From Gimesia benthica (GTDB lineage: Bacteria; Planctomycetota; Planctomycetia; Planctomycetales; Planctomycetaceae): a stretch of 64,000 bases of DNA. Under the pieces are notes generated by a model. It ran no database searches. It had not been told where the DNA came from and saw only the letters and a list, made by a program, of their open reading frames with translations. The stretch covers positions 7,266,001-7,330,000 of the forward strand of contig NZ_CP043930.1 of NCBI RefSeq assembly GCF_009720525.1. Reading direction: 5' to 3'. Below are positions 8,224 through 16,721 of the stretch, piece after piece. The stretch's first letter is position 1. The number at the start of each line of letters is the position of its first letter. The translations under genes were made by a program, and so were the position numbers.

Positions 8224-9285
8224 TCAGTCCTGGACTTCCGGAACGGGAACGTCGAGTTCTTCAGCCAGTTTGGTCAGTGCTTCCCAGTTCCCTTTATCGA
8301 GGGAAATGCCTGTTTCATTACGGGTGGCAGCGGTTTTCTTTTCCGGGTCGCCCGGCAGAAAGACTTCTGTAACGCCGTCCTTGAGAGGCACGCTGCGGAC
8401 ATACTTTTCGAGATTGGTAATCTCGTTCAACAGGTGATTTTGACCACCCAGGTGAGTCGGGTCGATCACGACCACAAACACACAGTTCCCCTTTGGTGGT
8501 GGAGGATCAGGGAAGGCACACTGTCCACCCGAGAGGGCACCACAGAGCATTTCGACCATGAAGGACAGACCGAAACCTTTGTAGGCCTGATCGCCGCCCA
8601 TGGGAAGGATTGTCCCTGGAGGATCGCCGTAGAGCATGTTGGGGTCGGTAGTGGGATTGCCATCCGGATCCAGAATCAGGCCGGGAGGAACCTGTTCTCC
8701 GGCAATTTTCTTGATGCGGACTTTACCTTCTGCGGTGGCAGAAGTGCCGAAGTCGAGTACGAAGGGACCTTTTTCTCCACCGGGCATGCCGATACAGATC
8801 GGATTGGTTCCCAGACGGGGACGCTTGCCTCCCACTGGCGCCACGCGGGGGGCGGAGCCGTGTGTGTTGGCGCAGATGATGGATGCCATACCTTTGGCGG
8901 CAGCCATTTCCGCGTATTCTCCCAGGCGGCCGATGTGCGAAGCGTGTTTCAGGGTTCCGACAGAGACACCCAGGTTGCCCGCTTTTTCGATCAGGCGATT
9001 CATCAGGTCATGCATCACGGTCTGACCGAATCCCCAGCCGCCGTCGCCGTTGATTGCAGCCGGTGTTTCGTTCAGGATCTTCAGAGTTTCACCGGCTTTG
9101 AGAATGCCTTCTTTGACACGGCCCATGTAGAACGGAAGACGCATCACGCCGTGGGAATCGTGCCCCAGCAGGTTGGCGTCGACCAGGCTTTTGGAAACGA
9201 TGCGCGCTTCTTCTTCAGTGGCGCCGCCTTTGAGCATGAGCGTTTCGGTAAATTTTTGCAGCGACTCGGCAGAGATAACAGGCAC
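8224..9285 (-). CDS. Malate/L-lactate dehydrogenase family oxidoreductase (Ldh2/YlbC type)
   Basis: A 353-residue NAD(P)-dependent oxidoreductase of the Ldh2 family, which reduces or oxidises 2-keto or 2-hydroxy acids and is unrelated to classical lactate dehydrogenase. Family signatures are LLGHDSHGVMRLPFY near residue 39 (with the catalytic-region His), GVSVGTLKHASHIGRLGEYAEMAA, the conserved VAPVGGKRPRLGTNP, and the C-terminal DQAYKGFGLSFMVEMLCGALSGG. The start is GTG at 9283-9285, supported by AGAGGG ten bases upstream. The substrate (malate, lactate, sulfolactate, ureidoglycolate or a sugar-derived acid) cannot be told from sequence. It lies in a region with sugar-acid and sulfatase genes, so a role in sugar-acid breakdown is possible. 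Confidence 0.9.
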   Translation of the reverse strand: MPVISAESLQKFTETLMLKGGATEEEARIVSKSLVDANLLGHDSHGVMRLPFYMGRVKEGILKAGETLKILNETPAAINGDGGWGFGQTVMHDLMNRLIEKAGNLGVSVGTLKHASHIGRLGEYAEMAAAKGMASIICANTHGSAPRVAPVGGKRPRLGTNPICIGMPGGEKGPFVLDFGTSATAEGKVRIKKIAGEQVPPGLILDPDGNPTTDPNMLYGDPPGTILPMGGDQAYKGFGLSFMVEMLCGALSGGQCAFPDPPPPKGNCVFVVVIDPTHLGGQNHLLNEITNLEKYVRSVPLKDGVTEVFLPGDPEKKTAATRNETGISLDKGNWEALTKLAEELDVPVPEVQD

Positions 9286-9821
9286 TTCTGATGACCCTCT
9301 ATGTTAATGGATGTTTGAATGAGCAAATTTACATGCCATAACTGATGTAAAGCTGACGTTGACCTTCATCATACAAACAAATCCAGATCCGGTAAATTTA
9401 GTGAATCGTCCGATTTTTCCTGTTGAAAAGAAAAATCAGTACGCAGCCCGGCAACCACGTTGAGCAGGGCACTTCAATGTATCAGGAGTGTTCCGGTTAG
9501 ATAAAAGCGGCATGGTATTCCATGCCTCTGAGGGGGCAGGAAACGACTTAAGTGAATTGCCAGCGGTGTCATTCATCAGTCGGAATTCTAAAAATGCGGA
9601 TCGCACAGGGAAAAAGTCCGTCCTGATAACGAATAGTGGAACTCCATAATCTTCTCAAATTTTAACAAAGACAACGGCACACAAACTCTTGCGACAGATG
9701 CCTCTGCGGTTGGACGATACTCGTGAGGTCAACCTGTCGATTCGAGAATGGTCCCCTTTGACAGTCAGGGAAGAGACCTGAAAAAACAGGTGAACGAGAA
9801 TCTTTGCAAGAGGTAGCGTGC
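9286..9821. other. Intergenic region between divergent genes
   Basis: About 535 bases without a supported gene. It is lower in G+C than its flanks and has no clear repeat or hairpin. It must hold the promoters of the Ldh-family gene (leftward) and the small protein (rightward), but I found no convincing -35/-10 pair. Confidence 0.4.
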
Positions 9822-10118
9822 ATGAGCATCAGTGTCGATAATATCCAGTCACTTAACGATCTACGTCAGTACATCCACAAAACACTGTGTGAAAAAGAGA
9901 ACCTGCTTGAAGAGCAGTTCACGATGTCTGAAATGGCTTTACAACGCCGGGGTCGGGGATGTGGACTTCAGTTTTCGATTAACGGTCCCCGTTCGGTTCG
10001 CCTGGGAGCCATCTGGGCTTCTGACTCCAACATGATCTATTTCTACGATGCCCGTGGCGAACGCTACGCGAAAGTGAATCTGCCAAATCGCATCTTTGCC
10101 GACGAAGAAGCCGCCTAG
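9822..10118 (+). CDS. Small hypothetical protein (98 residues)
   Basis: I do not recognise a family. The N-terminal 45 residues are helical and polar (LNDLRQYIHKTLCEKENLLEEQ). The C-terminal half looks beta-rich (GCGLQFSINGPRSVRLGAIW, then MIYFYDARGERYAKV). There is no signal peptide, so it is probably cytoplasmic. The ATG at 9822 is chosen because AGAGGT lies eight to twelve bases upstream; an in-frame TTG at 9804 would add six residues. Codon use resembles the neighbours, which supports a real gene. Confidence 0.7.
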   Translation: MSISVDNIQSLNDLRQYIHKTLCEKENLLEEQFTMSEMALQRRGRGCGLQFSINGPRSVRLGAIWASDSNMIYFYDARGERYAKVNLPNRIFADEEAA

Positions 10119-10148
10119 GTCCCCTCAAAGCATCATCACTGCCAGAGA

Positions 10149-10766
10149 TCACTCTGTCGCTGAAATCGAGGTCGACTCGGCTTTCAGTTCCTTGAGTCGC
10201 TGTTGTGCCGGCAGGCTGCCATATTTGGCGGCGGCGGTGTAGTGCAGGATTGCGATGTTCGACGTGGCATGTTTCTGTTCGGCCTGCTTCCCCAGTTCAT
10301 AAAACCGTTGTGCTTTGGCCTGTGTTCTGGCTTGCGACGCAGCCTGCTTTTCTCGCGCGATTGAGGAGCCGGGCTGATTGTGCGCCACAGGGGCATGCAG
10401 TTGATCGCGCCAGTGATCACTGGGATGGGCGGCTGCTTCACGAATACTGCGCGGAGCGGAGTTAAGCAGGTAACGGTCCATGGCTTCGAAGTCGTGAATA
10501 TAGACGCTGACGCTGCTGGTTGTGCTCTGGAATTCCTGTCCATAAATTGAGCCACGACGAAAAGGGCCAACCCGGCGGGAGTGGATCCGTCCGGAACTGA
10601 CGCCTCCCAACAGAGCGGTACCTCGATCCGGCACGGTGACAGTTGTTCCCACCGAGAATTGTTGTACGATGGGTTGTTGAATTCGCAGGACCTGTGCGTG
10701 AGCGGGAAGACTCATCAGAGCCAGCATTCCGCAGCACATCAACAGGCAGATCAGTTTACGATTCAT
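10149..10766 (-). CDS. Secreted hypothetical protein, Sel1-like C-terminal end
   Basis: A 205-residue protein with a clear Sec signal peptide (positive MNRK, hydrophobic core, SLPAHA cleavage site near residue 24). The middle is of unknown fold. The last 60 residues (AQRFYELGKQAEQKH, then AILHYTAAAKYGSLPAQQRLKEL) resemble a pair of short TPR/Sel1-like helices. The start at 10766 is preferred because GGGAGG sits eight bases upstream; an in-frame GTG at 10787 lies before this site. It converges on the small gene ending at 10118. Confidence 0.75.
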   Translation of the reverse strand: MNRKLICLLMCCGMLALMSLPAHAQVLRIQQPIVQQFSVGTTVTVPDRGTALLGGVSSGRIHSRRVGPFRRGSIYGQEFQSTTSSVSVYIHDFEAMDRYLLNSAPRSIREAAAHPSDHWRDQLHAPVAHNQPGSSIAREKQAASQARTQAKAQRFYELGKQAEQKHATSNIAILHYTAAAKYGSLPAQQRLKELKAESTSISATE

Positions 10767-10932
10767 CAGTGCGTCCTCCCGAGTCACACGATTGGCTTTG
10801 TTCTATCGTATGATTTCAGGCCGAAGAGGACAACTATTTTTTCAACCAGCGTCGCCTGCCCGCGTGCTTTCTTAAGCTTGAATGGGGGTAAGTGGTCTCG
10901 CTGATATTGCTTAGCGTGTGAAGGGGAACGTG

Positions 10933-12666
10933 ATGCTGAGAGCACTGTTACAGAGAAACCGGGGACTGATTCCGTGTGGTCTGCTGGTTTTCCTGATCTG
11001 CGGGTTCTCACATGAGGGGATTGCAGCAGAGGGAAAACAGCCAAATGTGATTCTGTTGCTGACCGATGACCAGGGCTACGGAGATGTCGGCTTTCATGGC
11101 AACGCACAGATCCGCACCCCGCACATGGACGAGCTGGCCCGTCAGGGAATGGAGCTGACGCGTTTCTACTGCAGTCCGGTTTGTGCGCCGACCCGGGCCA
11201 GTCTGATGACCGGACGTTATTACTATCGATCGGGAGTCGTACACACCTCTCGCGGCGGTGCGAAGATGTACGGAGAGGAGACCACGCTGGCCGAGCTGCT
11301 GCAGGGAGCAGGCTACGCGACGGGCATCTTCGGAAAATGGCATCTGGGGGACAATTATCCGATGCGGCCGCAGGATCAGGGATTTGCGGAGTCGCTGGTG
11401 CATCGAAGTGGCGGCATTGGTCAGGCTCCCGATAAACCTAACAGTTATTTTGATCCCTGGTTGTGGAAGAACGGTCAGCGAGAGCAGGGCAAGGGCTATT
11501 GCACAGATCTGTTTTTTGATGCTGCTCTGGAGTTCATGGATCGACAGGCCCAGGCGGGGAAACCATTCTTTGTCTATCTGCCGACCAATGCCCCGCACAC
11601 GCCTCTGGAAATAGCGGACTCCTACTGGAAGCCTTATCAAGAGCAGGGACTGGATGAAACGACGGCCCGCGTGTATGGGATGGTGGAAAACCTAGATGAA
11701 AATCTGGGACGTCTGATGGCGCATCTGGATCAGACCAAACTGAAGGAGAACACGATCCTGATCTTTCTGGGCGACAACGGTCCTCAACAGAAACGTTATA
11801 CCGCGGGGCTGAGAGGGCGGAAGTCGTGGGTTTATGAAGGGGGGATCCGCGTGCCATTCGTGGCGACCTGGCCCGGACACATTCCTGCGGGGACACAGAG
11901 TGCTCAGATCGCGGCACACATCGACCTTCTGCCCACGTTGCTCGACATGACGGGGACCCCAAAACCGAAATCATTAAAACTGGATGGCATCGATCTGACT
12001 GGCCTGCTGACGGGGAAAGTCAAGACACTGCCCGAACGGAAGCTGTTCTTCCAGGTGCATCGAGGATTGACCCCGCAGCGTTATCAAAACTGCGCCGTAG
12101 TGACACAACGGTACAAACTGGTGGGGTATCCCGGCACCTTCGGAGAAGAAAACCTGATGCGCGATGCCGAACCGGTACTGGAACTGTACGATCTGACCAG
12201 CGATCCCGGGGAGATGAAGAATCTGATCTCCACACAACCCGACATCGCCGCTGGTTTACGCAAGGACTATGAAAGCTGGTTTGCGGATGTGAAACAGTCC
12301 CGCAATTTTCAGCCGGGTCTGATTGTGATCAACAGCGGCAAAGAGAACCCGACCACCTTGTGTCGGTACCAGGATGGCAGTTTCACGCAAGGGACGTCAG
12401 AGGGCTGGATGGTTCAGGTAGAGACTCCCGGACGCTATGAGGTGGAAATTCAGCGGGGCGCTGATACCAAGCCGGGCAAGTTGACTGTCAACTGGCAGGG
12501 GAAGCGATCGCACGAATTTCTGTCAGCAGATCAGACCTCGTCCCGTTTTGAACTGCAGTCGGGAACCGGCATGCTGGATATCTGGTTTCAGGAAGAGGGA
12601 GCCGATCGTGACTATCCCGGCGACAACAGTACGCGGGGAGATGTGATACTCAAACGGCTGGATTGA
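10933..12666 (+). CDS. Secreted sulfatase (arylsulfatase type)
   Basis: A 577-residue type I sulfatase that hydrolyses sulfate esters, probably in algal or other marine polysaccharides. An N-terminal signal segment ends near IAAEG. The metal-binding pair is in LLLTDDQGYG (about 45-46). The formylglycine motif C-A-P-T-R starts at Cys84 and continues ASLMTGR. GKWHLG and the C-terminal metal ligands in FLGDNG are present. The last 120 residues form an extra beta-rich region (WMVQVETPGRYEVEIQRG), seen in some planctomycete sulfatases and possibly carbohydrate binding. AAGGGGA precedes the ATG; an in-frame GTG at 10918 is upstream of this site. The Cys needs a maturase encoded elsewhere. Substrate unknown. 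Confidence 0.95.
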   Translation: MLRALLQRNRGLIPCGLLVFLICGFSHEGIAAEGKQPNVILLLTDDQGYGDVGFHGNAQIRTPHMDELARQGMELTRFYCSPVCAPTRASLMTGRYYYRSGVVHTSRGGAKMYGEETTLAELLQGAGYATGIFGKWHLGDNYPMRPQDQGFAESLVHRSGGIGQAPDKPNSYFDPWLWKNGQREQGKGYCTDLFFDAALEFMDRQAQAGKPFFVYLPTNAPHTPLEIADSYWKPYQEQGLDETTARVYGMVENLDENLGRLMAHLDQTKLKENTILIFLGDNGPQQKRYTAGLRGRKSWVYEGGIRVPFVATWPGHIPAGTQSAQIAAHIDLLPTLLDMTGTPKPKSLKLDGIDLTGLLTGKVKTLPERKLFFQVHRGLTPQRYQNCAVVTQRYKLVGYPGTFGEENLMRDAEPVLELYDLTSDPGEMKNLISTQPDIAAGLRKDYESWFADVKQSRNFQPGLIVINSGKENPTTLCRYQDGSFTQGTSEGWMVQVETPGRYEVEIQRGADTKPGKLTVNWQGKRSHEFLSADQTSSRFELQSGTGMLDIWFQEEGADRDYPGDNSTRGDVILKRLD

Positions 12667-12701
12667 GCGGTCGGACTGCAGCGCGTGTCAGGTGCATAAA
12701 A

Positions 12702-12730
12702 AAACGGCCGAGAATGATTCTCGACCGTTT
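12702..12730. terminator. Bidirectional terminator between sulfatase and BBP7 genes
   Basis: A near-perfect inverted repeat centred on 12716 (AAACGG-C-CGAGAAT pairing with ATTCTCG-A-CCGTTT) with A and T runs on its flanks. It lies between two convergent genes and can terminate both. Confidence 0.8.
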
Positions 12731-12756
12731 GAGATGGTTCGTTTGCAAAACGCGTC

Positions 12757-14571
12757 TTAGTAGAGCCAGTCGAGACCGACACTCCAGGTACCGACACTCC
12801 ATGATTCACGCTCGACATCGATCGAGGGGAACAGGCCGCGGGTCGGCATACCCTGCCAGCGGATGCTGTCGTAAGGGCGGGCGATTTCGCCGGCAACGAT
12901 GTAGGTGTAACCCACTTTCAGTTTCGCTTCTTCCAGCATTTTCATGCGTTTGAGGACAGGCACCTTGTCGAAGATCGCCATTTCCATGAAGATCGACTGT
13001 TCGAACATGGGTGATACGTGGGTGTGACTCTGTGAATCGCTGAAGGCGTTCGGATTCGGGTCGGCCGCAGTCGGATCGATCAGAGCCTTGGGACGATCGA
13101 TGTCATCCGGGTCGGCCCGAATACCCATCCCCACGTTGTCACCATTCAGTTTAATCTTTTCCTGGTTGGCCATGATACCGACTTTGGTCTGACCCCAGAT
13201 CTTAAACTTGTCGCCACCGAGATCGAACTGGAAACCAACTTCAGGACCAGCCAGATGAGTATCAACGGTGTTGTTGACCCAGGTGGTGTAGGGCTGAACG
13301 GGCTGACCAGTTACCGGGTCAACAGGAGCAACGAAGAAGGCGGTTGAGGTACCCGTGGTTCCCCCACCAGTACTGTCATCTTCAACAACCCCTGCGTTGT
13401 CGACGATGCCATCTTCGTTTTCATCGGTTCCGGTGGGAAGCGAGAAGAGTTTCAGGTCAGGACGGATACCAGCGATGTTGGTCGCATCACTGTAGAGCAG
13501 ACCGCTGTCGCGACCGACAAAGCTGAAGCCTTCGCGTACCTGCATGTAGCGGGCACCGGCCAGACCACGAACCTTAAGGGATTTCTTATCCACAATCGGA
13601 GTTGACAACCAGGTGGCGTTGGTACCCCAGGCCTGGCTGACTGCTTTAACACGGAAATCCAGATCGTAAGGTACGGTGACACCGTCAATGGTACCGTCAT
13701 CCAGTGGGAGCCCACCCAGATTCATCAGTTCGTTCTGCAGCACTTCGTTTACCTGAGCAGTAGTCACACCGGGGATCGAAGAGACCACACCAGTACCTGC
13801 AGGATCGATAAAGTTGGGCGGTGAGAGCAGGATGTCCATGATGGCCTGATTCGCCGGATTTGGTTTGTGAGTCGATTGTTCAATCGCGGACCAGTCTGAA
13901 TCAGCCCGGCTAATCCACCAGCCGGTGAATTCAAATCCACTTTCATCATCGTTGTACCAGCCCCAGCGGAGACGGAAACCGGGAGCATTCAGTTTTGGTA
14001 CATTATTGAAGTACTTCTGATCGAAGTAAGGCAGTCCTGTATTTTCACTGAATTGATCAAAGACTTCATCGTCTGTGGCGTCGATCAGTTCATCTTCTAC
14101 CATGCCCAGGTAAGACTGAGTACCGACATTACCGATCAGGGCTCCACCCGGGTTCTGATAACGGGCGAACAGAGCTTCCATACTCAGGAAGTGCCGCTTA
14201 CCGTTATTACTAGCCCGGTAAGACCAGAGACCGTTACTATCGACCCGGTGCTGCTGGAACTGGTGCTCGAAAGGCGAGATCCGAGGAAACGCACTTAATG
14301 GCGACTCGGGTCCGGCATTCATGGGGACTCCCGGTGGAGTCGGATAACCGTAGTTGCCTGCCGCAGCCTGGAAGAATCCAGGTTGAACTGGTGCAGGCAT
14401 GGCCTGAGCGTTCTGAGGATATCCCGGGAAGCTGGCAGGGTTATATGATACAGGCTGTATCATATTCGACTGCATTTCAGCTGGAGGAAATCCCTGCGCG
14501 TGTACTGTGGAGTATGCGTGTGAGATCAGAACGATGCTCAAAACCGGTGCTAGCCAATGAAGAAGCCGCAT
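12757..14571 (-). CDS. BBP7-family outer-membrane beta-barrel protein
   Basis: A 604-residue exported protein. The signal peptide is residues 1-25 (ending TVHAQG). A low-complexity Pro/Gln/Ala/Tyr-rich stretch follows to about residue 90. The body then has many alternating aromatic beta strands typical of planctomycete BBP7 proteins: RHFLSMEALFARY, GFRLRWGWYNDDESGFEFTGWW, VRGLAGARYMQVREGFSFVG, and the C-terminal strand SVGTWSVGLDWLY ending in an aromatic residue, as barrel proteins do. The ribosome site AAGGACG precedes the ATG. The family is known from planctomycetes and thought to lie in the outer membrane; its function is not known. Confidence 0.85.
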   Translation of the reverse strand: MRLLHWLAPVLSIVLISHAYSTVHAQGFPPAEMQSNMIQPVSYNPASFPGYPQNAQAMPAPVQPGFFQAAAGNYGYPTPPGVPMNAGPESPLSAFPRISPFEHQFQQHRVDSNGLWSYRASNNGKRHFLSMEALFARYQNPGGALIGNVGTQSYLGMVEDELIDATDDEVFDQFSENTGLPYFDQKYFNNVPKLNAPGFRLRWGWYNDDESGFEFTGWWISRADSDWSAIEQSTHKPNPANQAIMDILLSPPNFIDPAGTGVVSSIPGVTTAQVNEVLQNELMNLGGLPLDDGTIDGVTVPYDLDFRVKAVSQAWGTNATWLSTPIVDKKSLKVRGLAGARYMQVREGFSFVGRDSGLLYSDATNIAGIRPDLKLFSLPTGTDENEDGIVDNAGVVEDDSTGGGTTGTSTAFFVAPVDPVTGQPVQPYTTWVNNTVDTHLAGPEVGFQFDLGGDKFKIWGQTKVGIMANQEKIKLNGDNVGMGIRADPDDIDRPKALIDPTAADPNPNAFSDSQSHTHVSPMFEQSIFMEMAIFDKVPVLKRMKMLEEAKLKVGYTYIVAGEIARPYDSIRWQGMPTRGLFPSIDVERESWSVGTWSVGLDWLY

Positions 14572-14954
14572 CTATACGTCCTTACAAACAAACAGCGGAA
14601 ACCTGATAACAATCCGCGCGTCTAAAACGGAAATGCGCGGAGTCTGTTGCTGGTTATATCGGACAGGGCTTCTGGTAAACTGTAGCGATTATTCGGGAGA
14701 TACCGAATTTTCCTGTTTCAGGAGTTCTAGCGGTTGTATCGAGGGGACTCTTGTGTGTTGGAATGTATAGTTGTGATGGGTGTTCGAAAGTCGGCCTGAC
14801 TGTGTTACAGGTTGATCCGACAGATAGAGCAAGCCAGGGAACTGGTTATTTCATAAGACGTTAAGATGAATGCTGGGCCAACAGACCCGCTCGGAACGGT
14901 CCTGAAAGGGATCAGGAACGAACGGGAGCGGGAATTCTGCTGAAATCCGGGAAA
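14572..14954. other. Intergenic region with two hairpins
   Basis: About 380 bases between two minus-strand genes. Near the BBP7 gene a 7-bp stem (14613-14619 with 14635-14641) would lie in its 5' leader. Further back, a nested stem-loop at 14886-14932 follows the altronate dehydratase stop. No coding sequence is supported. Confidence 0.5.
14886..14932 (-). terminator. Nested stem-loop downstream of altronate dehydratase gene
   Basis: Outer stem CCCGCTC/GAGCGGG (14886-14892 with 14926-14932) and inner stem TCCTGA/TCAGGA (14900-14905 with 14912-14917). It begins 22 bases after the gene's stop but lacks a T run on the minus strand, so it may be a processing or stability element rather than a classical terminator. 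Confidence 0.4.
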
Positions 14955-16511
14955 TCAGAGCACCGGACCGATACTCCAGGGGCAAAATTCTTCATCGCCG
15001 ATGCCCTGGGCCTCACTTTTTGTCTTTTTTCCACTCGCGACTTCGATGATTAACTCGAAGATCTCGCGGCCCACTTCTTCCACCGAGGTGCCATTCAGGA
15101 TGCGACCTGCGTCGATGTCCATGTCGTCCTGCATCCGTTCGAACATGGGGGTATTGGTGGCGATTTTGATGCTGGGGACCGGCTTACAGCCAAAGCAGCT
15201 GCCCCGGCCTGTGGTAAAGCAGACCACATTCGCACCTCCGGCCACCATGCCTGTGACGGAGGCGGGGTCGTAGCCGGGGGTATCCATAATGACAAAGCCC
15301 TTTTCGGTGACTGGTTCCGCAAAGCGGTAGACGGCACGCAGAGCGGTGCTGCCCCCCTTGGCGATGGCTCCCAGTGATTTTTCATAAATCGTGGTCAGAC
15401 CACCTCTTTTGTTACCTGGTGAGGGGTTGTTGTCGATCACCACTCCAAATTTGCCCGTGTATTCTTCCCACCATTTAATGCGGTCGATCAGTTTCTGACC
15501 GACTTCCGGCGTGATGGCGCGACGTGTCAGAAGGTGTTCGCCACCATAGATTTCGGAGGTTTCTCCCAGAATGGAGGTCGCACCGTGAGCGACGAGCAGG
15601 TCGCTGGCGATTCCCAGAGCCGGGTTCGCGGTCACGCCGCTGTTCCCGTCACTGCCACCACATTCGGTCCCCAGAATGAGCTCGGAAACCGGGATGGGCT
15701 CCCGAACGACATTATTGACCTTCGGTAAATAGTCTTTGAGCACGTCTGAAACGTAGTCGACTGTCTTTCTAATCCCCCCGATATCCTGGATGTTGAGGAC
15801 CAGCGGTTCCATGGGATCGGGCTCTTTCAGGTTCTGCAGCTGGACCAGTCCTTCGTTGTCGGAGAGGAAGGAACCTTGCCCTGTTTCACAACCCAGACCC
15901 AGAATAACATAAGCGCCGATGTTGGGATGCTTCGCAAATCCCCCCAGAGTCCGCATCAACTGATGGTGGTCTTCTCCATCATACTGCATCGCACAGCCCC
16001 CTTTATGGACCAGGGGAATGATGCCATCAATATTGGAATAGTCGGCCAGTGACGTCTGGGCCAGTTCCCGGGCGATGTACTTGGATGCGGTGGCCGAACA
16101 GTTGACGGTGCTGATGATCGCCAGGTAGTTACGGGTCGCTGCTTTGCCGTTTGGACGGCGGTAGCCCATGAAAGTGCGTCCCTCCACAGGTGTGGGCGGT
16201 GCAGGGACGTCACTGGAGAACGCGTAATCGAGGCTGAGTTCGCCCGCTGCCAGATTGTGGCTGTGAATCCAGTCGCCCGGTTCGATGTCGCAGGTCGCGA
16301 AACCGATGACCTGACCGAACTTACGGATCCGTTCCCCTTTTGCGATGGGTTGAATGGCGACTTTGTGTCCCAGATCGATGCTTTCCCGGGCGGTCACGTT
16401 CTCGGTGTCGGTGATCGCACATTCCTGGTTTTCTGCCACAGAATTACGGGCGATGGCGATGTTATCTTCCGGATGCAGTTTCAGTAACGGCGAAGAGGCG
16501 ACTGTGGACAT
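14955..16511 (-). CDS. Altronate/galactarate dehydratase family protein (UxaA/GarD)
   Basis: A 518-residue enzyme of the UxaA/GarD family, which dehydrates altronate or galactarate to a 2-keto-3-deoxy sugar acid. Residues 1-100 are the SAF-like N-terminal domain (LLKLHPEDNIAIA near residue 10, GDWIHSHNL near 85). The catalytic part has GYRRPNGKAATRNYLAIISTVNCSA-type sequence, HKGGCAMQ, GLGCETGQ, GTECGGSDGNSGVTANPALG and TGRGSCFGCKPVP, the usual conserved Cys-rich and Gly-rich motifs. The longer in-frame start at 16616 adds 35 residues unlike the family, so the ATG at 16509-16511 is chosen. Whether it acts on altronate, galactarate or another sugar acid is not decided. It fits use of uronic acids released from algal polymers. 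Confidence 0.88.
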   Translation of the reverse strand: MSTVASSPLLKLHPEDNIAIARNSVAENQECAITDTENVTARESIDLGHKVAIQPIAKGERIRKFGQVIGFATCDIEPGDWIHSHNLAAGELSLDYAFSSDVPAPPTPVEGRTFMGYRRPNGKAATRNYLAIISTVNCSATASKYIARELAQTSLADYSNIDGIIPLVHKGGCAMQYDGEDHHQLMRTLGGFAKHPNIGAYVILGLGCETGQGSFLSDNEGLVQLQNLKEPDPMEPLVLNIQDIGGIRKTVDYVSDVLKDYLPKVNNVVREPIPVSELILGTECGGSDGNSGVTANPALGIASDLLVAHGATSILGETSEIYGGEHLLTRRAITPEVGQKLIDRIKWWEEYTGKFGVVIDNNPSPGNKRGGLTTIYEKSLGAIAKGGSTALRAVYRFAEPVTEKGFVIMDTPGYDPASVTGMVAGGANVVCFTTGRGSCFGCKPVPSIKIATNTPMFERMQDDMDIDAGRILNGTSVEEVGREIFELIIEVASGKKTKSEAQGIGDEEFCPWSIGPVL

Positions 16512-16721
16512 GAAAGGCTGACATTCTCTATTGATAAGGTTGGAAAAACCAACGCAGGCAGGAGTGGCGGTCTCACCAGCCGGTTGATGGACGACCTTGA
16601 GGTCACATTTCTTCAACTATCCCGTTTCGGGCGTGCAGATTCAAGTGATCTGCTGTTTTCCTGGGTGATCATCGCACCGTATTGAGCCTGACGGGGAACG
16701 CAGCAGACGGACAGACAGCAC